Source of the DNA: Fictibacillus phosphorivorans
GTDB taxonomy: Bacteria; Bacillota; Bacilli; Bacillales; Fictibacillaceae
Direction of reading: 5' to 3'
DNA length: 64,000 bases
Assembly: GCF_023715845.1 (NCBI RefSeq)
Contig: NZ_JAMBOR010000015.1
Location: 28,445 to 92,444 of the forward strand
Positions 25,136 to 33,156 of this stretch are shown here, in pieces (position 1 is the first letter of the stretch; every line of letters starts with the position of its first letter). Below the pieces are notes generated by a model. That model was given only the letters and a program-made list of their open reading frames with translations. It searched no databases and was not told where the DNA came from. Position numbers and translations under genes: made by a program.

Positions 25136-26632
25136 TTACGAAATCGATTTTAGATTCATTTCATCTATGAATAGCTGTGTTAAATAAGGGTCCCACTGTG
25201 TACCTTTTCCCGCTTCTAAGATCGCTAACGCTTTTTCATGTGTCATTCCTTTGCGATATGGACGATCAGAAGTCATGGCATCATAGGCATCGGCAACTGC
25301 AATAATCCTACCGAAAATAGGAATATCCTCTCCTGCAAGCTGTTCAGGATAACCCTTACCATCATATCGCTCATGATGGTATCGAACACCAGGCAGTAAG
25401 GGCTTCATCGCTTCGAACGGCTGAACCTGTGCGAGTATATCTGCTCCAATCACGGGGTGCTTTTTTACTTGTTCAAATTCCTCGCTAGAAAGTGTTTCTT
25501 CTTTTAATAGGACGATATCAGGGATTCCGATCTTGCCGATGTCATGAAGAAGTGCTGCTTTTCTGAGCTGAAGAAGCTGCTGAAAAGGTAGTCCTGCCAT
25601 CTGGCCAATTTTCATCGCATAATCAGCCACACGAAGACTATGCCCCGCCGTATAGGGATCTCTAGCATCCAATGTTGCCGCCATCGTTGCAAAAAAGCTC
25701 TCAAGCAATTGTTTGTTTTCGTATTCTCGAGATTGTATCGCCCGAGCCATATGGTTGAATCCTTTTATAAGCTTTGAAAACTCATCCGAATACAGATCAT
25801 CCACTCTCGCGTTCGAGTTTCCTGTCCGTACTTCATACATCCCGGCTTGAAGTTCGTTCATGGGCTGCTGTATGTCTTTAAAAAGGAGATAGGCACCATA
25901 GATTGCAAAGGAAATCCCAATCAGAAGAACGAAGAATGCCCAGCTCCAATAAGAACCGTTTACTGGCGATGATAACTGATAAAGTCTTACTTGATTGGCT
26001 AAAGCAAATAACAAAAGCGGGAATGTCCCGATAAAAAGGGTGCTCCACTGGATTTTACGCTGAATTGAAATATGTCTGGATGTAGCTAACGATAAAACGA
26101 CACCGTGGTCTTTTAGCGTTTTTTCTTGAATGTATCGTAAGACAGGCTGAACAGCTTTTGTAGTTAAAAAGAATTCAATGATTGCATGCATGCCAGCAAC
26201 TAAAATCGCACCAAGTGAGGCAAGATATATGTAGTAATAAGGTAATGTTAAGTATTCAAAATAAATAGATACTGCAGTTAAAGACACCGCTGGTACGGAA
26301 AGGCCAAAAAGGTGGGGGCCTAGAATCCGCTTTACTGTTCGAATCGGAAAATGATGTGCATGAAAATAGACTTTTTCTGCCAAATTTAGCGGTGGTTGCT
26401 TTTTGTTGTAATAGGTCCGGAAAACAGACGTATGCTTGCGGAAGAACAAGTATTCTAATAAAAACATGATCACACAAGAGGATACGAGTATTCCGCTTAA
26501 CACTAAAATTTCTTTAACCGAGAAACGGAGTGTAGTGAAAAGGAAGACGCCGCCAACTCCTAAAACGGCTACGGCTGAACCAATAACATAATTCTTTAAT
26601 AAACGCCTTTCAAATTGTTCGTGTACCGTCAA
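25136..26632 (-). CDS. Membrane HAMP/HD-GYP cyclic-di-GMP phosphodiesterase-like protein
   Basis: About 498 aa. Membrane helices lie in residues about 10-60 and 90-160 and again near 200-255; a HAMP-like linker (about 255-310) precedes an HD-GYP domain (about 320-490). The HD motif LLHDIGKIGIPD near residue 365 and the signature HHERYDGKGYP near 417 are intact, so hydrolysis of cyclic di-GMP is plausible. TTG at 26632 follows AGGAGG by 11 nt; ATG 26653 lacks a site but is an alternative start. Upstream of the GNAT gene in the same transcript. Confidence 0.87.
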   Translation of the reverse strand: MTVHEQFERRLLKNYVIGSAVAVLGVGGVFLFTTLRFSVKEILVLSGILVSSCVIMFLLEYLFFRKHTSVFRTYYNKKQPPLNLAEKVYFHAHHFPIRTVKRILGPHLFGLSVPAVSLTAVSIYFEYLTLPYYYIYLASLGAILVAGMHAIIEFFLTTKAVQPVLRYIQEKTLKDHGVVLSLATSRHISIQRKIQWSTLFIGTFPLLLFALANQVRLYQLSSPVNGSYWSWAFFVLLIGISFAIYGAYLLFKDIQQPMNELQAGMYEVRTGNSNARVDDLYSDEFSKLIKGFNHMARAIQSREYENKQLLESFFATMAATLDARDPYTAGHSLRVADYAMKIGQMAGLPFQQLLQLRKAALLHDIGKIGIPDIVLLKEETLSSEEFEQVKKHPVIGADILAQVQPFEAMKPLLPGVRYHHERYDGKGYPEQLAGEDIPIFGRIIAVADAYDAMTSDRPYRKGMTHEKALAILEAGKGTQWDPYLTQLFIDEMNLKSIS

Positions 26633-26967
26633 TTCTCCTTCACCCTCCTTCATACTTTCAAAAGATAGTAATAGCATACCTTACAAAAACTTGGGAAAAG
26701 CTGTTTTTCTACATATTCTTACAATTTTTTTAAACCAGTAAGTTCCTTATTAAGAATATCGTATTGTTTTTTAATTCTTTTAGAAAGTAAACACGTTAAA
26801 GGGAAATTATCTTTCATTTAAAGAAATGAGAGGGTTTGAACCTATAGTTAGGGGATGATTCTTAAAAGTATAGCATGCAGGTGAAATGTACAAAATACAC
26901 GGGATGGATATTTTCTTTAGAAAACGGGTATGAAATGATATACGGATGCTAGAAGGGAGCTAGAAAA
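26633..26967. other. 335-nt divergent intergenic region
   Basis: AT-rich region between the HD-GYP gene and yteA. I see no hairpin, small ORF with a ribosome-binding site, or confident sigma factor site, only a GGGTAT/TATGAAATGATAT stretch near 26925-26942 that could serve as a -10 for yteA. Confidence 0.4.
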
Positions 26968-27696
26968 ATGTCATTAACTTCACAAGAAATGGATTATTTT
27001 AAACAAATTTTAGAAGACCGGAAAAAAGAGATAAAAGAAATGAGAGAACGTAACGACTCATTTGGAAGTGATACAGAATTTCCGAAAGAATCAACAGGAG
27101 AGTTATCAAACTACGATAACCACCCAGGAGATCTAGGGACAGAGTTATTCGAAAAAGAAAAAGACATCGCATTAAACGATCTTCATGAAAAAGAGTTAGA
27201 AGATATTGATGCCGCGCTTAAAAGCATAGAAAATGGTGAGTACGGAGTTTGTAAGACTTGCGGAAAGGACATTATAAAAGATCGCTTAGAAGCCATTCCG
27301 TCTACACTCTACTGTAAGGAACACACGCCAGATCAACATTCTTCAGATGACAGACCAATAGAAGAAGCTGTAGCGGGTCCGGATTATTCGAGAAGAAGCA
27401 ATGACGGAGAAGATGCTACTTTCTTTGACGCTGAAGATACATGGCAATCTGTTGCAAAGTACGGTACAAGTGAAACACCTTCTGATTTTACAGATCCGGA
27501 AAAAGAGGATTATAACGAGATGTATGAAGACTCAGATGATGATGACGGCTATGTAAAAGATTATGAAGGATTTGTCACAACAGACATAACAGGAAATCAA
27601 AGAAATGTCGTCCACAATCGTAAACACGAAGAGTATGAGGAAGAGTTGGACCGAGAAGAAGAAAGACAGTTAGACCGGGATAAGTACGATAACTAA
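26968..27696 (+). CDS. yteA: YteA-type DksA/TraR zinc-finger protein, sporulation associated
   Basis: A 242-aa acidic protein. The N-terminal region (residues 1-80) is a charged helical coil; the zinc-finger region has Cys at CKTC and then CKEH about 18 residues on (about residues 94-118). The C-terminal half is very acidic (YEDSDDDDGYVKDYEGF) and ends in a charged helix. Length and layout match the YteA family, found in spore formers. DksA-like proteins bind RNA polymerase; whether YteA does is unknown. AAGGGAG precedes the ATG. Confidence 0.88.
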   Translation: MSLTSQEMDYFKQILEDRKKEIKEMRERNDSFGSDTEFPKESTGELSNYDNHPGDLGTELFEKEKDIALNDLHEKELEDIDAALKSIENGEYGVCKTCGKDIIKDRLEAIPSTLYCKEHTPDQHSSDDRPIEEAVAGPDYSRRSNDGEDATFFDAEDTWQSVAKYGTSETPSDFTDPEKEDYNEMYEDSDDDDGYVKDYEGFVTTDITGNQRNVVHNRKHEEYEEELDREEERQLDRDKYDN

Positions 27697-27705
27697 ACAC
27701 ATATA

Positions 27706-27738
27706 ACAGCCTATCGGTTAACCGGTAGGCTGTTTTTA
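27706..27738. terminator. Bidirectional terminator
   Basis: ACAGCCTATCGG and CCGGTAGGCTGT pair with one mismatch and are followed by T5 on plus; converging genes on both sides. Confidence 0.85.
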
Positions 27739-28368
27739 AATTTGTTTTACCAGCTGGACAAGGAGATGATAGGCGAAAACAAGTAAACCAGCACCCGCTA
27801 AACCTGTCAAAACTCTAATTGACCGATCGTTGATCAGTAAACGAAAAAAATGAACGGCAAACGCCACATTAATATTCCATAAGATAATACCCGCGATAAT
27901 CATCAAGCTTAATAGCGCTTGAATCCACAACTCGTTCGTTGGCATATCTTGAAGCGTTCCTCCATAGATTCCAAGCCAAAATAAGAAGTTTATCGGATTC
28001 ATCAATGCAATCGTAAAACCTGTCCAATAAGGCTGTTGTGAAGGCGTCTCTTCATTTAATATAAGCATTGTTTTCTCTGACCAAGCTGTTTTTATCGTCG
28101 AGATTCCTAAAACGATAAGCATGATGATTCCAACGACCAGCATTACGATTTGTACAAAATGGTTCTGAAGGAAAGGGGATAGCCCCAAAAAGACGATGAG
28201 CATGAAAATGAAATCTGCGCTGACTGCTCCTAACCCTACTAGCCAAGATGGCCAGAATCCGCCTGATAAGCCACGTTTGATCATCTCTAGTTTGATCGGA
28301 CCTACTGGAATGGCCAGGCTGATCCCAAGCATCATAAAATGCAAACTTAAAAGCCAAAACTCGCTCAA
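27736..28368 (-). CDS. LysE/ArgO family exporter
   Basis: A 210-aa membrane protein with six hydrophobic helices, starting at TTG 28368 after AGGGGG. The N-terminal PVGPIKLEMIKRGLSGGFWPSW is the LysE signature; ALMNPINFLFWLGIYG near residue 125 is the repeated half motif. Family members export amino acids such as lysine, arginine or threonine. Substrate unknown here; no lysine riboswitch seen upstream. Confidence 0.87.
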   Translation of the reverse strand: MSEFWLLSLHFMMLGISLAIPVGPIKLEMIKRGLSGGFWPSWLVGLGAVSADFIFMLIVFLGLSPFLQNHFVQIVMLVVGIIMLIVLGISTIKTAWSEKTMLILNEETPSQQPYWTGFTIALMNPINFLFWLGIYGGTLQDMPTNELWIQALLSLMIIAGIILWNINVAFAVHFFRLLINDRSIRVLTGLAGAGLLVFAYHLLVQLVKQI

Positions 28369-28512
28369 ACTGACTCCCCCTGAGGATTGCTTGTCTTTCT
28401 TTTATTCAAAGATATGAATATATGAAATAGATTATTACGGCAGGAAAAACAGCACGTATAACGAACAGTACATAAAAGGCTGTAACTATCATCTGCTAAA
28501 GGAGCCAAATCC

Positions 28513-29088
28513 GTGAAAAAAGCTTGTTTGCTTATCATTGATGTTCAAAAAGGTTTTGATAATGTAGATTTTTGGGGAGAACGAAACAACCCGAATGCCG
28601 AACTGAATATGCTTACTTTACTCGATGCATTCAGAAGTTCAAATTTACCTGTTTTTCATGTCCAGCATCAGTCGGAAAATGAGAATGCACCTTTACATCC
28701 GACGAAGTTAGGTTATCAGCTGAAAACAGGATTTGAACCTAAAGAACATGAACCCCTCTTTATTAAGAGTGTTAACAGTGCGTTTATAGGAACATCATTA
28801 AAGGACGAGCTAGACAAACAAGGGATTCATCATTTGATCATTGTGGGTTTAACAACGAACCATTGTGTGTCAACTACAGGGAGGATGGCTGCTAACTTTG
28901 GATATTCAGTCTCTATCGTGCAAGATGCAACAGCCGCGTTTACCGTAACTTCCTACAACGGCAGAAAATTTTCGGCACAAGATGTACAAGAATCGGCTTT
29001 GTCGCATTTACACGGAGAATTTGCTGAAATTTTAAGTACAGAGGGAGTTTTGGCGAAATGGGTAAGAACATCGAACTATATCCAATAA
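28513..29088 (+). CDS. Isochorismatase-family cysteine hydrolase
   Basis: A 191-aa enzyme starting at GTG 28513 after AAGGAG. Catalytic-triad positions seen: Asp10 (LLIIDVQKGF), Lys near 84 (LFIKSVNSAF) and Cys near 118 (GLTTNHCVSTTGRMA). The cis-peptide TTNH segment is typical. Family activities include nicotinamidase and other amidases; the substrate here cannot be inferred. Monocistronic, followed by a short intergenic gap. Confidence 0.87.
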   Translation: MKKACLLIIDVQKGFDNVDFWGERNNPNAELNMLTLLDAFRSSNLPVFHVQHQSENENAPLHPTKLGYQLKTGFEPKEHEPLFIKSVNSAFIGTSLKDELDKQGIHHLIIVGLTTNHCVSTTGRMAANFGYSVSIVQDATAAFTVTSYNGRKFSAQDVQESALSHLHGEFAEILSTEGVLAKWVRTSNYIQ

Positions 29089-29203
29089 AACGTAGACAAT
29101 ATTCCCCAGGAAATGTCGGATACTGTTAATGGTTTAGTGGTTTTGTTTTCGGGGAAAAATAAAAAAGTATTGATAATCCGATCATTTGAGGTGTCATAAA
29201 AAC

Positions 29204-29437
29204 ATGGTGAAAAATCAAATAGAAAAGCTGATGAGAGAACCAGAACAAGAATTAGAGTTTTGGAGACAAGAGGATCAGCAAAAAGAACTTGTAAGAATGC
29301 GTTATGTTCCCCAAGGAGAGGGAGGATATTTTCAAGTCACTTATTTAGATGAAGAAGAGGGCATAATCGGTTCGCAAGTTCTTGACGAAGTAGAAGACGC
29401 AGAGCGCTTTTTAGAAAAGAATCAACCAGCTAAATAA
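29204..29437 (+). CDS. Hypothetical small acidic protein (77 aa)
   Basis: A 77-aa soluble protein from ATG 29204, about 10 nt after GAGGTG. Glutamate-rich (REPEQELEFWRQEDQQKELV) followed by a beta-like segment GGYFQVTYLDEEEGIIGSQV and a helix. No family recognised. A strong terminator directly after the stop supports a real gene. Confidence 0.65.
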   Translation: MVKNQIEKLMREPEQELEFWRQEDQQKELVRMRYVPQGEGGYFQVTYLDEEEGIIGSQVLDEVEDAERFLEKNQPAK

Positions 29438-29442
29438 ACCAA

Positions 29443-29475
29443 ACCAGAGGATCAACCGTCCTCTGGTTTTTATTT
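29443..29475. terminator. Terminator between convergent small genes
   Basis: AACCAGAGGA and TCCTCTGGTT pair perfectly, followed by TTTATTTT on plus. Confidence 0.85.
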
Positions 29476-29634
29476 TGTGAATTTCTTCTCCTGCAGCCAT
29501 TCTGTCGCATGCTTTTCACATATCGTAATGTCATCAAACTCTCTATTTTTATAGTTAGAGATCAAATCTTCTGCTGTTTGAAGAACCACTTTCAATTCTT
29601 TTTCAGTGATTTCACCTCTGTTAAAAGTTGCCAT
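29470..29634 (-). CDS. Possible small protein (54 aa)
   Basis: From ATG 29634 the product begins MATFNRGEITEKELKVVLQT and has a helical, charged make-up with ICEKHATEWLQEK at the end. No good ribosome-binding site precedes this ATG; a TTG at 29667 after a weak AGGA is possible. It ends at the shared terminator. Coding character looks real but start and function are uncertain. Confidence 0.42.
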   Translation of the reverse strand: MATFNRGEITEKELKVVLQTAEDLISNYKNREFDDITICEKHATEWLQEKKFTK

Positions 29635-29769
29635 TAATTCATTTTTTAAACACAAACTTTTTATCCTGGTATTGCCTGCAGAAAAGGAAAGTGATCTTGC
29701 TAAGAAAGAGCGACAGAGATTCGTATCTCCGTCCAATAAGAAAGGCTCCTCAAAAAGGGAGACCTTCTT

Positions 29770-31065
29770 TTATGAATGCTGCTCTTTCTTTGTGCTCTTT
29801 CGTTTGTAAAATTGTTCTAAAGCCATGCATGTCAGCATTCCCATTATTAGTCCGTTGCTGAGGAGCGTTACGACGATACTCGGCCATTCTTTCAGAGCGG
29901 CGGCCGGAATAAACAGACTGCCGATACCGACCATTAGAGATGTGCTAATAATAAATAGGTTTGTTTCTGATTTCAGCTCTGATTTGTATTCTCTGAACGC
30001 AAGTCCGATCATGCTGGAAAACGGCAGGAATATGGTCGCATATCCAACGGGCGCTGGAATACCCGCAAAGAAAAAAGTGAGCGGCGGGAAAAAACTGATG
30101 ACGATGATGAATGCATTTCCTAGAATGAATGCCAAACGGCTAAACATCTTTGTAGTTAAAATGAAACCTGAAGCACCTGAAATCGGAACACTGGCTACCG
30201 CCGAGAACAGACCTGCGATCCACGTATTCAGCCCCATCATAATCGAAGCACGGTTATAGTGGATCGGTTCGTAATGTTCATTTTCGGACTCGTATGCTTT
30301 TTCCACAACATTGATGCTGGCAACCATATTTGTCAGGAGCAAAAGCCCTACAAAAAGGGAAGTGAGAATGGCTCCTCCCGATAACTCAGGCGTTCCCCAC
30401 GCCAACCATTCAGGAAACGAAAGCACTTTCGAGGAATGCATCGTTTCCTTCGTTAAATCTAATAGCTTAAATAGACCCCATCCCAAAATGAGTGAGATAA
30501 GAATGGAATAACTCCGGAGCCACCGCACTTTTGATTTTCCGAGAACAATCGATAATACAAGGATAAAAAGTGAAGCGATCGCCACTTTTGCATCTGCACT
30601 TTCCTGAAGATAACCGATCCCTAGCATCCCTTTAATAAAAGAACCGCTTAATTGAGAAACGAGTAAAATCAGATACGTTCCTGTCACAAGGGGAGTAAAG
30701 AGTGCTCTGACCGAGGTTATGATCCGAAAAGCACCAAGCAGAAAAAATAGAATACCGCTGATCAGCATGCCAGCTGTCAACTGCTGTAATCCATCAGCTA
30801 CCGTTAATGCACCAGATGCCACGATCCCTGCATATACGGTAAAAACTCCCCACCATAAGCCAGCGGGTCCTTCATTAATAGGAAGTTTATGACCAAACAA
30901 GACTTGTAGAATAGCAGAGACTCCGATGATAAAAAAAGAGCGCTGCAGAAGATCTGCTGTTTCTGCTTGTGTCATACCGAATGCATCGCCGATCGCAATC
31001 GGAGCTACGAGACTGCCAGCTAGTATAAAGACCATCCATTGAAGTGAGGAAAACGTTAATTTCAT
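29770..31065 (-). CDS. NCS2-family purine/pyrimidine permease
   Basis: A 431-aa transporter with about 12-14 helices. NEGPAGLWWGVFTVYAGI near residue 63, LTNMVASINVVEKAYE near 243 and PISGASGFILTTKM near 293 fit the uracil/xanthine permease group (B. subtilis YwdJ-like). It imports a nucleobase by proton symport; the exact base is unknown. The promoter (TTAGAC-16-TATTAT on the minus strand) drives an 88-nt leader that begins at a 9-bp inverted repeat. Confidence 0.83.
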   Translation of the reverse strand: MKLTFSSLQWMVFILAGSLVAPIAIGDAFGMTQAETADLLQRSFFIIGVSAILQVLFGHKLPINEGPAGLWWGVFTVYAGIVASGALTVADGLQQLTAGMLISGILFFLLGAFRIITSVRALFTPLVTGTYLILLVSQLSGSFIKGMLGIGYLQESADAKVAIASLFILVLSIVLGKSKVRWLRSYSILISLILGWGLFKLLDLTKETMHSSKVLSFPEWLAWGTPELSGGAILTSLFVGLLLLTNMVASINVVEKAYESENEHYEPIHYNRASIMMGLNTWIAGLFSAVASVPISGASGFILTTKMFSRLAFILGNAFIIVISFFPPLTFFFAGIPAPVGYATIFLPFSSMIGLAFREYKSELKSETNLFIISTSLMVGIGSLFIPAAALKEWPSIVVTLLSNGLIMGMLTCMALEQFYKRKSTKKEQHS

Positions 31066-31086
31066 AAAAACACCTACTGTTATGTA

Positions 31087-31153
31087 TTTCGTTTAAGTTT
31101 TTTTAGGACCTAGTAGGCTCGAACCTTGCACGACTATCAATCTATAAACGAAA
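31087..31153 (-). promoter_or_regulatory. Leader inverted repeat of the NCS2 permease gene
   Basis: TTTCGTTTA (31087-31095) and TAAACGAAA (31145-31153) are exact complements enclosing 49 nt. The minus-strand promoter predicts transcription starting at the second arm, so the pair would close a 67-nt RNA structure in the 5' leader. I find no known riboswitch core in it. Confidence 0.4.
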
Positions 31154-31159
31154 AATAAA

Positions 31160-31187
31160 ATAATAGGCATGCAATGTTCTGGTCTAA
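31160..31187 (-). promoter_or_regulatory. Promoter of the NCS2 permease gene
   Basis: Minus-strand TTAGAC (31187-31182) and TATTAT (31165-31160) with a 16-nt spacer. Confidence 0.5.
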
Positions 31188-31402
31188 CGTCCTTCTTTTA
31201 TTATAGACCTTAAACGAGGTTAGCAGAAGGAAAGAGGTTTAGAGGAATGGATTAGAGGGGTAATTCTCAGTAAGATCCATACAAAACAACAAGGGGTTCG
31301 AATTTTCTAAAAATATTTTTCAGTTATCCTCATAAAAGAAAAGGCATAATCGAAAAATATGAAGACAAGTAATGTCGAACCATAAACAAAGGACGATTAA
31401 AG
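31188..31402. other. Remainder of the 31.1-31.4 kb intergenic region
   Basis: AT-rich stretch between divergent genes with no ORF or hairpin that I can support, apart from AAAGGA at 31389 serving the next gene. Confidence 0.4.
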
Positions 31403-31660
31403 ATGCAGAAACTTACACACGATGATGTTATTCAATGGTTAGAGAAACATCTATTGGACTTTGAACAGTTTACACCTTACTTGTTTACTTCCCAATGGAT
31501 TCATTCCTTTTGCAAGGATAAAGAAAATGGAAATGAATTCGAAGTGAAATTAGATCTATCAGGTCAAGAGTTGTTCTTTCGACTTCTGGACAATCTAGAT
31601 CATGATAGTTCATGGAAATGGCTTGGGACGTTTAATCATACAGGAGAGGTGAAATCATGA
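31403..31660 (+). CDS. Hypothetical protein (85 aa) cotranscribed with flgM-like gene
   Basis: An 85-aa soluble protein (starts MQKLTHDDVIQWLEKHLLDF) with an N-terminal helix and a central beta-like region (FEVKLDLSGQELFFRLL). Its TGA overlaps the next ATG (ATGA at 31657), indicating coupled translation with the FlgM-like gene. Function unknown; the tight coupling suggests a shared role. Confidence 0.7.
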   Translation: MQKLTHDDVIQWLEKHLLDFEQFTPYLFTSQWIHSFCKDKENGNEFEVKLDLSGQELFFRLLDNLDHDSSWKWLGTFNHTGEVKS

Positions 31661-31914
31661 GAATTGATGGACAACAACCGGTACAAAAAAAATACGATGT
31701 TAATAAAATGTATCAGAAGCCTACTGTTAAGCCACCGTCATTTGCCAAGGACGAAGTTTACATTTCAAACGAAGCAAAAGCATTGAATGATCAATCGCAG
31801 CTTAATATAAGAGAAAAGAAACTTTCGGATATAAAAAAACGCATCGATGCTGGAGAGTACCAAATCGATGCGGATAAGATTGCAAAAAAGATTTCACAGT
31901 TTTACTCCGTCTAA
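31657..31914 (+). CDS. FlgM-like anti-sigma factor
   Basis: An 85-aa protein matching the Gram-positive FlgM layout: disordered basic N-terminus (MRIDGQQPVQKKYDVNKMY), then DEVYISNEAKAL, and the C-terminal sigma-binding helix set REKKLSDIKKRIDAGEYQIDADKIAKKISQFY (last 34 residues). FlgM holds the flagellar sigma factor SigD inactive until the hook is complete. No flagellar gene is near; in B. subtilis flgM sits between comF and flgK. It may be the sole FlgM relocated or a paralogue. Confidence 0.72.
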   Translation: MRIDGQQPVQKKYDVNKMYQKPTVKPPSFAKDEVYISNEAKALNDQSQLNIREKKLSDIKKRIDAGEYQIDADKIAKKISQFYSV

Positions 31915-32325
31915 TTATTTTTTATTGTTCGTGCCGTCTCTCTGTCTTAACAGGGAGACGGCATTTTTTATGAAAGGCGGTATAGGAACGTTCAACCTGC
32001 CAGCATTTTCAATCATGGATAATAATTCATTTGATAAATAAAAAAAGATTGTAGCTGACTGGATATATAAGCCGCCGAGTAATTGATCGAGAGAATGGGC
32101 AACTGCAACTAAAGCAAATATCATAATTTTCTTTAATATGCCTTTAAATCCGACCTTGCTGTTCAGTTTTCCTTCATAGGCAGAAGCTGCCATACCCGTG
32201 ATATAATCGAGTACTACAAATAGAATTAACGTTTTAAATAAAAGGCTAGGTGTTCCAAACAGGAAACTTGAAACTGCTCCTAAAGAAACAACGGCCATGT
32301 GGTAAACCATCGACCATCTTTCCAC
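31915..32325 (-). CDS. Phage-type holin family protein
   Basis: A 136-aa protein of the toxin-secretion/phage-lysis holin family: LFKTLILFVVLDYITGMAASAYEGKLNSKVGFKGILKKI is the hallmark, with three to four membrane helices. GTG at 32325 follows GGGAGG. No endolysin, tail or other phage gene is nearby, so this is an orphan. It could be a domesticated holin or a phage remnant. Confidence 0.85.
   Translation of the reverse strand: MERWSMVYHMAVVSLGAVSSFLFGTPSLLFKTLILFVVLDYITGMAASAYEGKLNSKVGFKGILKKIMIFALVAVAHSLDQLLGGLYIQSATIFFYLSNELLSMIENAGRLNVPIPPFIKNAVSLLRQRDGTNNKK
31933..31970 (+). terminator. Terminator of the flgM-like operon
   Basis: TGCCGTCTC and GAGACGGCA form a 9-bp stem, extended by CTGT/ACAG, then six T. 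It lies within the 3' end of the convergent holin gene. Confidence 0.82.
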
Positions 32326-32530
32326 TTAAATTCCTCCCTTATCTCCCATTAATTTAGTATATGCTTGTACTCCACAACTGTTATGGCAGTTACCTACTAC
32401 TTGTCCTCCTATTTTTTAGTAGGATTGTTTCAAATGTGTTAAATAGTCAAAAAATTAAAAAAATAATGAGTCAGACACGCACTGAATCTGTTACAATAAA
32501 ATAAATCCGGAAAGGGAGGAAAGAAATGCA

Positions 32531-32806
32531 ATGAACAAAATTACGTTAGGCTTGCCTCCACATTGCCACAAAGTATCTTGTGACGGAAGAATGATTAAGA
32601 TTAAGGACTCAGGGAACAACAAATGGACGTTTCCGCTCTCTGGAACAGAAAACGCAGTTGTCGAAGAAGTAAATGACGAAACAGGACTACTCACCATTCA
32701 TGGAAAGGATAAGATACTGGCAACCCTTGAAATGCCAATTCGTTTTTGTGAAGTGGGAAGAGGCTGGCTTCTCGATAAGTTACCAAAAAAGAAACGCATC
32801 AAATAA
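32531..32806 (+). CDS. Hypothetical protein (91 aa)
   Basis: A 91-aa soluble, beta-rich basic protein (starts MNKITLGLPPHCHKVSCDGR; ends in KLPKKKRIK). ATG lies 11 nt after GGGAGG. A terminator follows. Family not recognised. Confidence 0.68.
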   Translation: MNKITLGLPPHCHKVSCDGRMIKIKDSGNNKWTFPLSGTENAVVEEVNDETGLLTIHGKDKILATLEMPIRFCEVGRGWLLDKLPKKKRIK

Positions 32807-32816
32807 AAATACAATC

Positions 32817-32856
32817 ACCGCACAGCTGGGTTTTTCCTGGCTGTGCGTTTTCAATT
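32817..32856 (+). terminator. Terminator after the 91-aa gene
   Basis: CGCACAGC and GCTGTGCG pair perfectly around an inner GG/CC, followed by TTTTC. Confidence 0.75.
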
Positions 32857-32937
32857 TATAATTCGTTTTTTGTCTAATAAAAGAGACATGACGATCACGT
32901 ATTTTTATATCCACAAAACAGATGAAAAGGAACGGGT

Positions 32938-33048
32938 ATGCACAAGCAGGTGTTTTTTGAAGGAGCGGATAACAGTTTGTATGTTGCTAAAAGGGAAGGG
33001 AAGAACCGGGTAATCATTCAGGAATACAGCGGTGCCTTGCAAATTTAA
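32938..33048 (+). pseudogene. Remnant of a GGDEF (diguanylate cyclase) domain
   Basis: A 36-codon ORF encodes GADNSLYVAKREGKNRVIIQE, the highly characteristic C-terminal end of GGDEF domains (ADxALYxAKxxGRNRV). The upstream frame is closed by a stop 12 nt before the ATG and no GGDEF signature remains, so this is a decayed 3' fragment rather than a functional gene. Confidence 0.65.
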
Positions 33049-33156
33049 TAAACCGTATTTCGAACAGTAAGGGGATTGTCCTTGCTGTTTTTCTTTTTCT
33101 TCTAAAACTCTTGTCCATGCATATGTTTGTAAAGATATAGGCATGGAGGTGAGGGG

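Noticed and set aside
31100..31135. tRNA-like 3' end (GGTTCGAGCC followed by ACTAGGTCC on the minus strand)
   Set aside because: The T-arm stem does not pair and no acceptor, D or anticodon arms can be formed around it.
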